From positions 124,001-188,000 of the forward strand of contig NZ_KI650979.1 of NCBI RefSeq assembly GCF_000506985.1: a stretch of DNA of 64,000 nucleotides, given 5' to 3'. The translations under genes were made by a program, and so were the position numbers. Below are positions 18,069 to 27,200 of the stretch, piece by piece. The notes under the pieces were generated by a model, which did not search any database, was not told the origin of the DNA, and saw only the letters and a program-made list of their open reading frames with translations. This DNA is from Advenella kashmirensis W13003. Lineage in GTDB: Bacteria > Pseudomonadota > Gammaproteobacteria > Burkholderiales > Burkholderiaceae_B. Within the stretch, counting starts at the first letter, position 1, and the number at the start of each line of letters is the position of its first letter.

Positions 18069-19415
18069 ATGAAACGCAACGTTCTGATTATCGGCGCCGG
18101 CGGCGTCGCTCACGTCGCCGCACACAAATGTGCCCAGAATAATATTTTGCTGGGCGATATCCATATTGCCTCGCGCACCGTCACAAAATGCGACGCCATT
18201 ATCGCGTCCATCCGCGAAAAAGACAGCCAGTGTGGTCCCGGCCAGTTGAAGGCCCATGCGCTGGACGCACTTGATATCTCCGCCACCACAGCGCTGATCC
18301 GCGAGACCGGCTGCCAGATCGTGATCAATGCCGGCTCGCCGTTTTTGAATATGGCCGTTATGAGCGCGTGCATTGAAGCCGGCGCCGCCTATCTGGACAC
18401 CGCCATTCACGAAGACCCCGCAAAAGTTTGCGAAGCGCCGCCCTGGTATGGCAATTATGAATGGAAACGCCGCGAAGAATGCAGCCAGGCGGGTGTCACA
18501 GCCGTGCTGGGCGTCGGCTTCGACCCGGGCGTGGTCAATGCCTACGGGCGTTTTGCGCTGGATACCTATTTTGACAAGGTCGATTCCATCGATATTATCG
18601 ACATCAACGCCGGCAGTCACGGTCGCTATTTCGCCACCAATTTCGATCCTGAAATCAACTTTCGCGAATTCACCTCAACCGTCTGGTCGTGGGAAAAGAA
18701 CCAATGGAAAGCGAACAAAATGTTCGAGCACCGTCAGGAATGGGACATGCCGGTCGTCGGCACGCACGCGACCTATCTGACGGGACACGACGAGCTGCAT
18801 TCCATGTCCAAACACCTGGGCGTTCCCAACATCCGTTTCTGGATGGGCTTTGGCGAGCACTATATCAATGTATTCAATGTGCTCAATAACCTGGGCCTGC
18901 TCTCCGAAAAGCCCGTGCGAACCGCCGAGGGCCAGGAAGTGGTGCCGTTAAAGGTCGTCAAAGCGATCTTGCCCGACCCCGCGTCGCTCGCACCCACCTA
19001 CAGCGGCAAAACCTGCATCGGCGATCTGGTCAAAGGCAGCAAAGACGGGAAAAAGCAGGAAGTGCTGGTTTATAACATTTGTGATCACAAGACATGCTTT
19101 GAGGAAGTGGGCAGCCAGGCTATTTCCTACACAGCCGGGGTGCCGGTTGTAGCGGCGGCGATGCTGATCGCCGATGGCCAGTGGGATGTCGGACACATGG
19201 TCAACGTGGAAGAACTGAACCCGGCGCCGTTCATTGAACTGATGAACCGCATGGGACTGGTCACACGCGTGCGCGATGCCAGCGGCGACCGGGTACTTGA
19301 ACCGCAGAAGGAACGGGCTTCGCTGACAGTTGAAGACCAATCCGACGCCCAGGTGCTTGTCGGCCATTTTGGCTATCAGCAGTCAACCCTGGCTGAACAG
19401 CGCATGACGGGTTAA
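18069..19415 (+). CDS. Carboxynorspermidine/carboxyspermidine dehydrogenase (saccharopine dehydrogenase-like)
   Basis: The 448-residue product begins MKRNVLIIGAGGVAHVAAHKCA, a Rossmann NAD(P) fold, and has VINAGSPFLNMAVMSACIEAGA and DTAIHEDP, typical of the saccharopine dehydrogenase-like reductases that condense aspartate semialdehyde with putrescine or diaminopropane. Together with the decarboxylase upstream it makes spermidine or norspermidine without S-adenosylmethionine. ATG 18069 is preferred because GGGGGA sits 8-13 nt upstream; the ORF opens at 18042. The amine accepted (putrescine or 1,3-diaminopropane) is not decidable from sequence. A lysine-pathway role is the alternative but the neighbour argues against it. 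Confidence 0.9.
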   Translation: MKRNVLIIGAGGVAHVAAHKCAQNNILLGDIHIASRTVTKCDAIIASIREKDSQCGPGQLKAHALDALDISATTALIRETGCQIVINAGSPFLNMAVMSACIEAGAAYLDTAIHEDPAKVCEAPPWYGNYEWKRREECSQAGVTAVLGVGFDPGVVNAYGRFALDTYFDKVDSIDIIDINAGSHGRYFATNFDPEINFREFTSTVWSWEKNQWKANKMFEHRQEWDMPVVGTHATYLTGHDELHSMSKHLGVPNIRFWMGFGEHYINVFNVLNNLGLLSEKPVRTAEGQEVVPLKVVKAILPDPASLAPTYSGKTCIGDLVKGSKDGKKQEVLVYNICDHKTCFEEVGSQAISYTAGVPVVAAAMLIADGQWDVGHMVNVEELNPAPFIELMNRMGLVTRVRDASGDRVLEPQKERASLTVEDQSDAQVLVGHFGYQQSTLAEQRMTG

Positions 19416-19553
19416 CCTCCTTTTGGTCAAACCTCAATCAGGCGGCATGCAACGGCTTGACGTATGCACCCCGCCTGGCTGACCATGGAATCTTTTCCTT
19501 GCCGGTCACTGCATTATTCCGTCTTTCTGGCGGACATTCGATATAATTTCGCC

Positions 19554-19982
19554 ATGTTCGCTTTCCGGAAACCGTCTTCGCTCAAGGAACTCGCAGTCTG
19601 GCAAATACTTTTTTGCCTGACCGTACTCTCTTTTGTTTTGCGGTCCACGATCCCCAGCGGCTATATGCCGGATTCGTCCGCCAGCCGCAATGGCACAATC
19701 GCACTGACGCTGTGTTCTGCAGGCGGGGGAAATGCAACGATCCTGCTGGACCTGCAAGGCAAGACGAAGCACTCATCTTCAGACGAGCATAACGCCGGAC
19801 AACATTGTGCTTTCGGCGTGGTCGCCTCGCAAGGCGTCTTGCCGACCAGCGTTTCTATCCTGCCGGCCATGACGGTCCTGAGCCAGCCTCTGCCTGCCCG
19901 GCAGCGCAATCTGGCTTTGCCTCCCATGCCCGCACAGGGCCCGCCTTTAGGATCCCGCGCCCCACCTTCCCACCTCGGTTGA
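19554..19982 (+). CDS. DUF2946-like small exported/membrane protein, copper locus
   Basis: The 142-residue product from ATG 19554 has one N-terminal hydrophobic helix (VWQILFCLTVLSFVLRSTIP), then GYMPD, a cysteine in TLCSAGGGNATILLDL and a second in HCAFG. This layout matches DUF2946 proteins, which accompany copper and heme uptake genes. The frame is open back to 19464. A TATAAT (19543-19548) sits only 6 bp upstream of ATG 19554, so either the mRNA is nearly leaderless or translation starts at an earlier codon. It is the first of a rightward group with a PepSY protein and a PCuAC chaperone. Molecular role unknown. Confidence 0.68.
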   Translation: MFAFRKPSSLKELAVWQILFCLTVLSFVLRSTIPSGYMPDSSASRNGTIALTLCSAGGGNATILLDLQGKTKHSSSDEHNAGQHCAFGVVASQGVLPTSVSILPAMTVLSQPLPARQRNLALPPMPAQGPPLGSRAPPSHLG

Positions 19983-20045
19983 TTTTTCATGCCTGGCCTG
20001 CATTGACACAGGCCCATCACTGATCACATCTTTTCCGAGGTTCTC

Positions 20046-20126
20046 ATGTCTCTCTTCAGCTGTATTGGCACGCCGCGTGTCACATTCCTGGCGGCCGTTG
20101 TTTTCCGTAGACCGTTACACGGATAA
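20046..20126 (+). pseudogene. 26-codon ORF, possible stub of a TonB-dependent receptor
   Basis: ATG 20046 is preceded by GAGG at 6-9 nt and encodes 26 residues (MSLFSCIGTPRVTFLAAVVF then RRPLHG) ending at TAA 20124-20126. The first 20 residues look like the beginning of a signal peptide, cut off where its hydrophobic core would finish. In related proteobacteria a TonB-dependent copper receptor commonly lies between the DUF2946 gene and the PepSY gene, exactly this slot. I infer a deletion remnant, but a chance ORF or a leader peptide cannot be excluded. Confidence 0.35.
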
Positions 20127-20220
20127 CGCGCCCACCCTTCAATGACTTTTTCGATCACTGCCCTGCGGGCGGCGGGTTGCCGTCTGTCGAGCCTGCTCGT
20201 ATTTCTATATTGGATTAAAC

Positions 20221-21615
20221 ATGTCTGTGCCCAATACGAAAACCGCTTTCAAGCCGTCGCTTCTGCAATTTTTGCGACGCATTCATTTTTATATCGGCCT
20301 GTTTGTAGCGCCCTTTATTTTCGTTGCTGCGCTGTCGGGAACGCTGTATATCCTGAGCCCTCAACTGGAAAATTATTTATATACGGACGCGCTGACTGTT
20401 CAACAGCAGGGCACCTCCCGGGCGTTATCCGAGCAGATCGATGCGGCCCGAACTTATGCCGGTCCTGAATCCAGGATTTATGCCATTCGACCGGCACCCG
20501 GCCCCACAGAGACGACACGGGTGCAATTTTCCGATCCGACGCTTGGCGAATCTGAATCACGCGGCGTCTTTGTCGATCCGTATACGCTTGATATCAAGGG
20601 CGATATGACCGTATACGGTACGAGCGGCGTTCTGCCGCTGCGCATGTGGATTGACAAATTCCACCGTAATCTGCTGCTGGGTGATCTTGGCCGCAACTAC
20701 AGTGAACTGGCCGCCTCTTGGTTATGGATTGCTGCCCTTGGAGGGTTGCTGCTGTGGGCAGGGACGCGGTCGCGGCGGGGCCCGCCCACTGCTGCGAACC
20801 GATTCATGAACACGCGCCGCTGGCATACCACCGTAGGTCTGGTTCTGTTTTTGGGACTGCTGTTTGTGTCGGTCACCGGCCTGACCTGGTCCAAATGGGC
20901 AGGTGGGAATATCAATAGTTTGCGAGCAGATCTTGGATGGCTGACCCCGCAGGTTAATACGACACTGTCTCATCATGCAGAGCAAATGAGCCACGCGGCA
21001 AACGGCGATCCGCATGCGGGACATGGCGCCGCAGCGCCCGGTATGACAACTGTCAGCGCCGATTGGCAACGTGCGCTTTCCTCTGCAAGACAGGCTGGCA
21101 TCCTGGCAGAAAAAGTAGAAATTCGCGCACCAAAGGCTGTCGGCAAAGCCTGGACCGTCACGGAAGTGGATCGTCGCTGGCCTACCCGGGTCGATGCCGT
21201 TGCCATTGACCCGCAGGATTTCAGTGTAGTCGATCGCACCCGTTTCGAAGCATTTCCCCTGGCCGCCAAACTCACCCGGTGGGGCGTCGATGCCCACATG
21301 GGCATTCTTTTCGGTCTGCCTAATCAACTCATTCTGATCGCTTTCGGCGTCGGCTTGTGCTTCATGATCGGATTGGGATACCGCATGTGGTGGATCAGAA
21401 AGCCGGTCGCATCGGCTGAGTCGCCGGTCAGAACGCTTGTGGCCGCCTGGCTGGCGCTGGCCTTTTGGGGCCGGATTATTTCAGTTATCGTAGCTGTCGC
21501 ATTGAGCATTGCTTTACCCGTGATGGGAGTCAGTCTGAGCGCGTTTCTCGTCGTTGATTTGGTGAGGTGGAAACGGGGACAGCGCAGCGCGGCACTGGCC
21601 CTGTCTTCTACCTGA
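20221..21615 (+). CDS. PepSY-associated transmembrane protein
   Basis: The 464-residue product has the PepSY-TM layout: first helix RRIHFYIGLFVAPFIFVAALSG (residues about 17-40), a periplasmic PepSY domain, a second helix pair after LGGLLLWAGTRSRRG and HTTVGLVLFLGLLFVSVTGLTWSKW, a further PepSY region, and C-terminal helices. A His-rich segment HAGHGAAAPG lies at about residues 263-272 in a periplasmic loop, fitting metal handling. Such proteins accompany siderophore or copper TonB receptors and may reduce or release the metal. It lies 63 bp upstream of the PCuAC chaperone gene. Confidence 0.85.
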   Translation: MSVPNTKTAFKPSLLQFLRRIHFYIGLFVAPFIFVAALSGTLYILSPQLENYLYTDALTVQQQGTSRALSEQIDAARTYAGPESRIYAIRPAPGPTETTRVQFSDPTLGESESRGVFVDPYTLDIKGDMTVYGTSGVLPLRMWIDKFHRNLLLGDLGRNYSELAASWLWIAALGGLLLWAGTRSRRGPPTAANRFMNTRRWHTTVGLVLFLGLLFVSVTGLTWSKWAGGNINSLRADLGWLTPQVNTTLSHHAEQMSHAANGDPHAGHGAAAPGMTTVSADWQRALSSARQAGILAEKVEIRAPKAVGKAWTVTEVDRRWPTRVDAVAIDPQDFSVVDRTRFEAFPLAAKLTRWGVDAHMGILFGLPNQLILIAFGVGLCFMIGLGYRMWWIRKPVASAESPVRTLVAAWLALAFWGRIISVIVAVALSIALPVMGVSLSAFLVVDLVRWKRGQRSAALALSST

Positions 21616-21678
21616 TTTCATCGGCCCTCGTTCTCAACATCACGTTTATTTATCGACTCTTTTTCAACAGGAAAACTC

Positions 21679-22230
21679 ATGAAAAAATCTATCATTATTT
21701 CTTCATTGTTCGTGACTGCTACATTAATGAGCACGTCAGCATCGGCTCATGATCACGCGGCAGCCGCCGGTCAACCACAGAACGCTCAGGCCCATGGGCA
21801 TATGGCCGGAATGGACCATGGCGCCACAAATGCGGACAAGGGAAGCGACCACGTGCAGATCGAGTCATGCTGGATCCGCCTGCTGCCCGCTGCCGTGCCC
21901 TCTGGCGGGTATTTTAAAATCCACAACAAGGATACTGCGAGACCGGCCATTCTGACGCATCTGGAAACGCAGGCGTTTGCCACGACCATGCTGCACCAGA
22001 CCATGGAACAGGGAGGGCAATCCAGAATGCACATGGTGCACAATGTGCAGATTGATCCCGGCAAAACCATTGAGTTCAAACCGGGCTCCTATCACGCCAT
22101 GTTTGAAAAGCCCACTGCGGGGCTTAAAGTTGGTGACAAGGTGACTGTGAATTTTGTGCTGGGAACGGGCAAGAAAGTGCCCACGGAATGCCTGGTCAAA
22201 ACGCCCAATTCGCGTACCTATGCGGATTGA
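21679..22230 (+). CDS. PCuAC-family periplasmic copper chaperone
   Basis: The 183-residue product has a signal peptide (MKKSIIISSLFVTATLMSTSASA) followed by a His/Met-rich tail-like stretch (HDHAAAAG, HGHMAGMDHG). The globular domain carries the PCuAC copper site: MLHQTMEQGGQSRMHMVH and YHAMFEKP, i.e. the H/M-x10-M-x21-H-x-M pattern. Such proteins deliver Cu(I) to the CuA/CuB sites of cytochrome oxidase. The N-terminal His/Met extension probably adds copper storage. Last gene of the copper-related group. ATG start preceded by CAGGAAA. Confidence 0.9.
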   Translation: MKKSIIISSLFVTATLMSTSASAHDHAAAAGQPQNAQAHGHMAGMDHGATNADKGSDHVQIESCWIRLLPAAVPSGGYFKIHNKDTARPAILTHLETQAFATTMLHQTMEQGGQSRMHMVHNVQIDPGKTIEFKPGSYHAMFEKPTAGLKVGDKVTVNFVLGTGKKVPTECLVKTPNSRTYAD

Positions 22231-22261
22231 GTGACAACGTCGGTCAGAAGATAGCCTGGGT

Positions 22262-22294
22262 TTGCGGTGGCGTACGTTGGGCACGCCGCCGCAA
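22262..22294. terminator. Stem-loop 32 bp after the copper chaperone gene
   Basis: TTGCGGTGGCGT (22262-22273) pairs with ACGCCGCCGCAA (22283-22294) over 12 bp with one G-T wobble and a 9-nt loop. No T tract follows. It lies between convergent genes and just before a tandem repeat, so it may act as a transcript 3'-end structure. Confidence 0.45.
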
Positions 22295-22315
22295 TGCCCT
22301 GGGTTCTGGGTCAGG

Positions 22316-22371
22316 GCTTGCGGCTTGCGGCTTGCGGCTTGCGGCTTGCGGCTTGCGGCTTGCGGCTTGCG
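22316..22371. repeat. Eight perfect tandem copies of a 7-bp unit (GCTTGCG)
   Basis: From 22316 to 22371 the unit GCTTGCG is repeated eight times without a mismatch (56 bp). It is intergenic, 12 bp from the stop codon of the leftward ABC exporter and 85 bp past the chaperone stop. The unit length is not a multiple of three but the array is outside both genes, so copy-number change would not shift a frame. A minisatellite prone to slippage. Confidence 0.93.
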
Positions 22372-22383
22372 CAAAATGATGTT

Positions 22384-24261
22384 TCAAAATTGCGCTTCGC
22401 TGTAGATTTCCTCGCTTTCCCCGCCCAAAAAGCCGCCGCTCTGGCGGTGCCACAACCGTGCATAAATCCCGTTCTTTTTAAGCAGTTCGGCGTGACTTCC
22501 TTGTTCGACAATCCGCCCTTCTTCCATCACAACCAGCCTGTCCATGGCCGCAATGGTAGAGAGCCGGTGTGCAATGGCAATCACGGTTTTACCCTGCATC
22601 ATTTCGTCCAGGCTTTCCTGAATGGCCGCTTCGACCTCAGAGTCCAGCGCGCTGGTGGCCTCATCCAGCAGCAGAATCGGCGCGTTCTTGAGCATGACGC
22701 GCGCAATGGCAATGCGCTGACGCTGACCGCCGGACAATTTGACGCCACGCTCGCCCACCTGCGTCTCGTAACCCTGACGCCCTTGGGGATCGGTCAATTG
22801 GCAAATGAACTCATCAGCATGCGCCTCAATAGCCGCCCTTTTGACATCCGCATCAGTGGCATCGGGCAGACCATACGCGATGTTGTCGCGAATAGAACGA
22901 TGCAGCAGCGAGGTATCCTGCGTGACCATCCCGATTGCACTGCGCAGGCTATCCTGCGTCACCTGGGCAATATCCTGGCCGTCGATCAAAATCCGGCCAC
23001 CATCTACGTCATAAAAGCGCAACAGAAGATTGATTAATGTCGATTTGCCGGCCCCGGAATGACCCACCAGACCGATACGCTCACCAGGCCGCACAGTCAG
23101 CGACAACCCGTCCAGCACCTGACGCTCCCCGTTATAGTTGAAAAAAACGTTATCGAAAGTCACTTCCCCGCTGGCTACCTTCAAGGCAGGTGCATCGGGC
23201 GCATCCTGCACCTTGGCGACGCGCGTCAAGGTCGCGATACCGTCCTGTACCGTGCCGATATTTTCAAATAACGACGCCATCTGCCACATGATCCAGTGAG
23301 ACATGCCATTGACCCGCAAAGCCATGGCAGTCACGGCTGCAACCGCTCCGGTACCGATCTCGTCGCCGTGCCAGAGCACCACAGCATAACCGCCCGCTGC
23401 AAAAATCAGACCCGACACCAGCGCCTGATTGACGATTTCGAACTGACTGACCAGCCGCATCTGCCGATAGCCTGTGAGCTTGAAATCCTCCATCGCGGCG
23501 CGGGCAAAGTGGGCTTCACGCCGGGTATGCGAGAACAATTTGACAGTTGTGATATTGGAATAGGCGTCGGTGATACGGCCCGTCATTGAAGATCGCGCAT
23601 GAGCCTGCTCCTGCCCCACCTTGCCTAGCCGAGGCACGAAATACGCGATGGCCAGACCAAAAAGCGTAATCCAGGCAATGAACGGCAGCATGAGCCGCCA
23701 GTCAAATCCGGCGGCAAGCGCGATAATCGTGATGAAATAAACGCCGATACCCAGCACAATTTCAACAAAAGTTAACAATACTTCGCGCACCGCCAGCGCG
23801 GTCTGCATCACCTTGGTGGTGACACGACCGGCAAACTCGTCAAAGAAAAATGACAGACTTTGCCTGAGCATGAGACGGTGAAAATCCCAACGCAACCGCA
23901 AGGGCAGGTTGATCGCGATCACCTGATGCTGCATCAGCGTGCGCAGCGCTACAACAACGACACTGACAACCAGCACGATGCCGATGCTCCACAGGACGCG
24001 TTGTTCACTGGCCGCTTCCGGATCACCCGCTTTCCAGGCGGCAAGCAGATCGACCACCTGCCCGAGAAAGGCGAATAGCCAGGCTTCGTAAATGGAGACA
24101 GCGGCACTGAGCAGCGCCAGCAGCGCAATATAGCGGCGCGAGCCGCGTGTGCAAAACCATATAAAAGAAAACAAGCCTTTAGGAGGCAACGGCCCCTCTT
24201 CAGGCGGGAATGGGTTGAGTCGTTTTTCAAACCAGTTTAGCAAGCGAGCCTCCGAAATCAT
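22384..24261 (-). CDS. ABC exporter, fused permease and ATPase
   Basis: The 625-residue product is a half-size ABC exporter: a transmembrane domain (about residues 40-350, six helices beginning YIALLALLSAAVSIYEAWLFAFLG) and a C-terminal ATPase with Walker A GHSGAGKST, signature LSGGQRQRIAIARVM, Walker B ILLLDEATSALDSE and the switch His in AIAHRLST. It would act as a homodimer exporting lipid, peptide or drug; substrate not evident. The start ATG 24261 (MISEARLLNWFEKR) is chosen because the frame further upstream begins with TTG and overlaps the LysR gene. Length from here is family-typical. Confidence 0.87.
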   Translation of the reverse strand: MISEARLLNWFEKRLNPFPPEEGPLPPKGLFSFIWFCTRGSRRYIALLALLSAAVSIYEAWLFAFLGQVVDLLAAWKAGDPEAASEQRVLWSIGIVLVVSVVVVALRTLMQHQVIAINLPLRLRWDFHRLMLRQSLSFFFDEFAGRVTTKVMQTALAVREVLLTFVEIVLGIGVYFITIIALAAGFDWRLMLPFIAWITLFGLAIAYFVPRLGKVGQEQAHARSSMTGRITDAYSNITTVKLFSHTRREAHFARAAMEDFKLTGYRQMRLVSQFEIVNQALVSGLIFAAGGYAVVLWHGDEIGTGAVAAVTAMALRVNGMSHWIMWQMASLFENIGTVQDGIATLTRVAKVQDAPDAPALKVASGEVTFDNVFFNYNGERQVLDGLSLTVRPGERIGLVGHSGAGKSTLINLLLRFYDVDGGRILIDGQDIAQVTQDSLRSAIGMVTQDTSLLHRSIRDNIAYGLPDATDADVKRAAIEAHADEFICQLTDPQGRQGYETQVGERGVKLSGGQRQRIAIARVMLKNAPILLLDEATSALDSEVEAAIQESLDEMMQGKTVIAIAHRLSTIAAMDRLVVMEEGRIVEQGSHAELLKKNGIYARLWHRQSGGFLGGESEEIYSEAQF

Positions 24262-24449
24262 CACGACACACCTGCCCCGGGAAGGAGCAAATAGTATCTG
24301 TTTCGCGTGAATAATCCAACAAGACGAATCATATATCGATTCATCCCTGCCGCGTGCAGAAACCGGGCGTCGGCTAAACGAACGAGCCATCGCTGCATCG
24401 CAATCATCGTCTGTAACCGTGTCGCTTACGCCCTCTTCCGCGATCGCTA

Positions 24450-25385
24450 TCAAGTTACCGTCAACTGATTACCGTTCGCCGGTTGCTGCGCCAATTCACA
24501 AAGCATATCTTGCAACAGCTTAATCACCACGCGTGCCGCTGTCGTCACCGGCCGGTTTGAGGACGTACCGCATAAAAGATGGGTCGTGACGGCCGGAGTG
24601 AGCAGTTTTACGGTCAGGCGTTCCTCCTCTACCTCAGCTCGCACCGCCAGCGCTGACATAATGGTATGGGCCTGGCCCGCAAGCACAATCTCCCGAACCA
24701 GATCGTGAGCATCAATTTCAAATGGAATATTCAGTCTGATTCCGGCATTGACCGCAGCCAGATCCATCGTCCTGCGCAAGCCATGGTTGCGGGTTGGCAG
24801 CACCAGCGGCAGATTCCTGAGTGCCGAGACGCGGACGGTCTTTCCGCCCCGGCTTCCTGCAGGCTCGGTGCTTTTGGCGGACACGAGCGACAGGCGCAAC
24901 TGTGCCAGATGATCAAAAATCAAATGATCGGCTCGTCTGGCATTGTCCAGAACACCCACATCAATCCGCCCGGTCGTCAGCCATTCAAGCAAGTAGCCGC
25001 TGTAACCTGTCACGATATTCAGTGCGACCCTGGGGTAATTTTTTCGGACCGCAGTCAACAGACCGAATCCCACAATACGACTGAGCGCCGGTGTCATGCC
25101 TAATGAAACCGTGCCTCGCACAGCATGGTGATCAGATTGCAGATCCGCAATCGCGGAATCAATTTCGTTCAATAGCGGTCGTACCCGCTCAAGCAATGCC
25201 GCGCCCTCTGGCGTGAGCGAGGCGCCCCTGCCATTGCGGTAAAGCAGAACGATGCCGCACTCATTTTCGAGTTTGCGGATCTGTCTTCCCAGGGATGGCT
25301 GCGTCATGCCGATGACAGACGCTGCTTTGGAAAAACTGCCGTAATCGGCAATTCGGCAGAGAAATTCAAATCGTTTGAGGTCCAT
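24450..25385 (-). CDS. LysR-family transcriptional regulator
   Basis: The 311-residue product has the N-terminal winged helix MDLKRFEFLCRIADYGSFSKAASVIGMTQPSLGRQIRKLE and a full effector domain (VSLGMTPALSRIVGFGLLTAVR onward). It is divergent from the thiamine-diphosphate enzyme gene, with 104 bp between the two starts, so it most likely controls that gene. It lies 188 bp upstream of the ABC exporter on the same strand and could be co-transcribed with it. Effector unknown. Confidence 0.9.
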   Translation of the reverse strand: MDLKRFEFLCRIADYGSFSKAASVIGMTQPSLGRQIRKLENECGIVLLYRNGRGASLTPEGAALLERVRPLLNEIDSAIADLQSDHHAVRGTVSLGMTPALSRIVGFGLLTAVRKNYPRVALNIVTGYSGYLLEWLTTGRIDVGVLDNARRADHLIFDHLAQLRLSLVSAKSTEPAGSRGGKTVRVSALRNLPLVLPTRNHGLRRTMDLAAVNAGIRLNIPFEIDAHDLVREIVLAGQAHTIMSALAVRAEVEEERLTVKLLTPAVTTHLLCGTSSNRPVTTAARVVIKLLQDMLCELAQQPANGNQLTVT

Positions 25386-25489
25386 GAATGACTCCCTTTC
25401 AGATGTGCATATTGAGTATAACTGATAGAGAAGTCATGCCATTGCTGAAATACTGAGCACGCTGCTAGACTGATTTCATTGCGATTCTA

Positions 25490-27151
25490 TTGAGAAGAAA
25501 ATTGAATATCCGTCTTACCCATGCGACCAGCGCACACGCCATGATCGGCGTTTTTGCAGAAAACGGAATCGACCGGGCGTATATTGTGCCGGGCGAGAGC
25601 TATCTGGGCGTACTTGATGCCCTGAATGATTTCAAGTCAATGGACGTCGTCGTCTGTCGCCACGAAGGCGGCGCTGCCTTTATGGCGGAAGTCGACGGCA
25701 AACTCACAGGCCGGCCAGGCCTGGTCATGGTCAGCCGAGGTCCGGGCGCAACCAACGCATCCATCGGCGTGCATGCTGCCCAGCAGGATGGCGTTCCACT
25801 GATCCTGATTATCGGACAAGTTCCGCGGCGCGATTTGCGCAAGGATGCCTTCCAGGAGATCGATTACCAAAAAATGTTTGGCGCAATGGCCAAATGGGTA
25901 TATGAGGCTACGACGCCCGAAGATCTGGCGACAGCCGCTTTCAAAGCCATACGCGTGGCGACGTCCGGTACACCTGGGCCTGTTGTTCTGGTCATCCCCG
26001 AAGATATTCAGCAACAGCCGGTACCCCTTCGTCCATTAATCTCTGTACCTGCCCAGCTCACCCTGGCCTCTGCTGCAACCTTGGCGCACATTCATGAACG
26101 ACTCATCAGTTCACAACGGCCGCTGATAATCGCCGGCAGCATGATTGGACGTCGAGAATCCGGACGAGAAGCATTGCTGGCACTATCAGAGAAATACAAA
26201 CTGCCGGTTGCCGTTGCGTTTCGGCAAAATGATTTATTTCCCAACGACCATCCTTTGTACGCGGGCCATCTGGATTTGACTATGCGCAAAGAACAACACG
26301 AGCTGTTCGCGTCCAGTGATCTGCTTTTTGCATTGGGGACACAACTTGACGATATCACCACGCAAGGATATACGTTTCCCGCAGAGCCCCGCCCCGAGCA
26401 GTTTTTAATTCACTGTTTTCCAGATGACCAGGTAGTGAATAAGACCTTTGTGGCTGATATGGGGCTTACTGCAGATCCCGTCACGCTGATCAATCAATTG
26501 CTATCACTGGAAGACTCCCGGTCAAATTGCCAACCGGGCACTTCCTGGATTGATGCGATCAGCACAGAACAGCGTAAGGCTTCACAATGGCCAACCTGCG
26601 TTGCCGCAGACGGCATTCCTTTTTCTGCAGTCGTGCATGAACTGGAAAAGCAAACGCAAGAAAATCTGACGCTCTGCCTGGACACAGGCACGTTTGCCAC
26701 TTCGGTTTACAGGAACTTTTCATTCAGGAGAGGACAAAGACTACTCGCCTCATGCTCGGGTGCAATGGGCCATGGTGTTCCGGCAGCCATCGCGGCGCAG
26801 ATGCGGATGCCGCAAGACAAGGTGGTATGCCTGATTGGTGATGGTGGATTTCTGATGACCGGCAATGAGATCATTACTGCTGTCCAGCGCAAGCTGCCGA
26901 TCCTGATTATTCTGTCCAACAACAACAGCTATGGTTCGATTCGTGTTCACCAGCATATTTTCTATCCGCACAGACATACAGGCACCACACTGACCAATCC
27001 CGATTTTGTCGGGCTGGCCGGTGCGTTTGGCATGAAGGCGGAACGTGTAGAAGACGAGGAGCAAGTCGCGGCCGCAATCAACCGAGGTCTGCTCTCTCAT
27101 GAGCCATATTTGATTGAAGTAAAAACAAGCCTGGATGCAGTACTGAGATAA
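25490..27151 (+). CDS. Thiamine diphosphate-dependent enzyme (acetolactate synthase-like)
   Basis: The 553-residue product has the three-domain ThDP architecture: N-terminal PYR domain with the catalytic-type Glu in VVCRHEGGAAFMAEV, a central domain, and a PP domain with the ThDP motif GDGGFLMTGNEIITAVQRK ending NNNSYGS. It lacks the FAD-type signature I would need to call true acetolactate synthase, and it stands alone without a small subunit, so it could be a benzoylformate-, oxalyl-CoA- or sulfoacetaldehyde-type enzyme. The start is not ATG: TTG 25490, or TTG 25502 which has GAGAAG upstream. Controlled probably by the divergent LysR. Confidence 0.8.
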   Translation: MRRKLNIRLTHATSAHAMIGVFAENGIDRAYIVPGESYLGVLDALNDFKSMDVVVCRHEGGAAFMAEVDGKLTGRPGLVMVSRGPGATNASIGVHAAQQDGVPLILIIGQVPRRDLRKDAFQEIDYQKMFGAMAKWVYEATTPEDLATAAFKAIRVATSGTPGPVVLVIPEDIQQQPVPLRPLISVPAQLTLASAATLAHIHERLISSQRPLIIAGSMIGRRESGREALLALSEKYKLPVAVAFRQNDLFPNDHPLYAGHLDLTMRKEQHELFASSDLLFALGTQLDDITTQGYTFPAEPRPEQFLIHCFPDDQVVNKTFVADMGLTADPVTLINQLLSLEDSRSNCQPGTSWIDAISTEQRKASQWPTCVAADGIPFSAVVHELEKQTQENLTLCLDTGTFATSVYRNFSFRRGQRLLASCSGAMGHGVPAAIAAQMRMPQDKVVCLIGDGGFLMTGNEIITAVQRKLPILIILSNNNSYGSIRVHQHIFYPHRHTGTTLTNPDFVGLAGAFGMKAERVEDEEQVAAAINRGLLSHEPYLIEVKTSLDAVLR

Positions 27152-27158
27152 TCGCAAT

Positions 27159-27200
27159 AAAAAAAACCTCACACTCATATTTGTGTGAGGCAGTTTTTTT
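27159..27200. terminator. Bidirectional-looking Rho-independent terminator
   Basis: CCTCACAC (27167-27174) pairs with GTGTGAGG (27183-27190) around an 8-nt loop. The stem is preceded by an A tract (27159-27166) and followed by seven T (27194-27200), so it can end transcripts in both directions. It closes the thiamine-diphosphate enzyme gene. Confidence 0.85.

Noticed and set aside
22316-22371. CRISPR array
   Set aside because: The repeat unit is 7 bp, contiguous and without spacers, and no cas gene is present.
22267-23037. 256-codon plus-strand frame over the 7-bp repeat and the ABC exporter
   Set aside because: It is antisense to the conserved ATPase domain, its start lies in the repeat region, and the translation has no recognisable fold.
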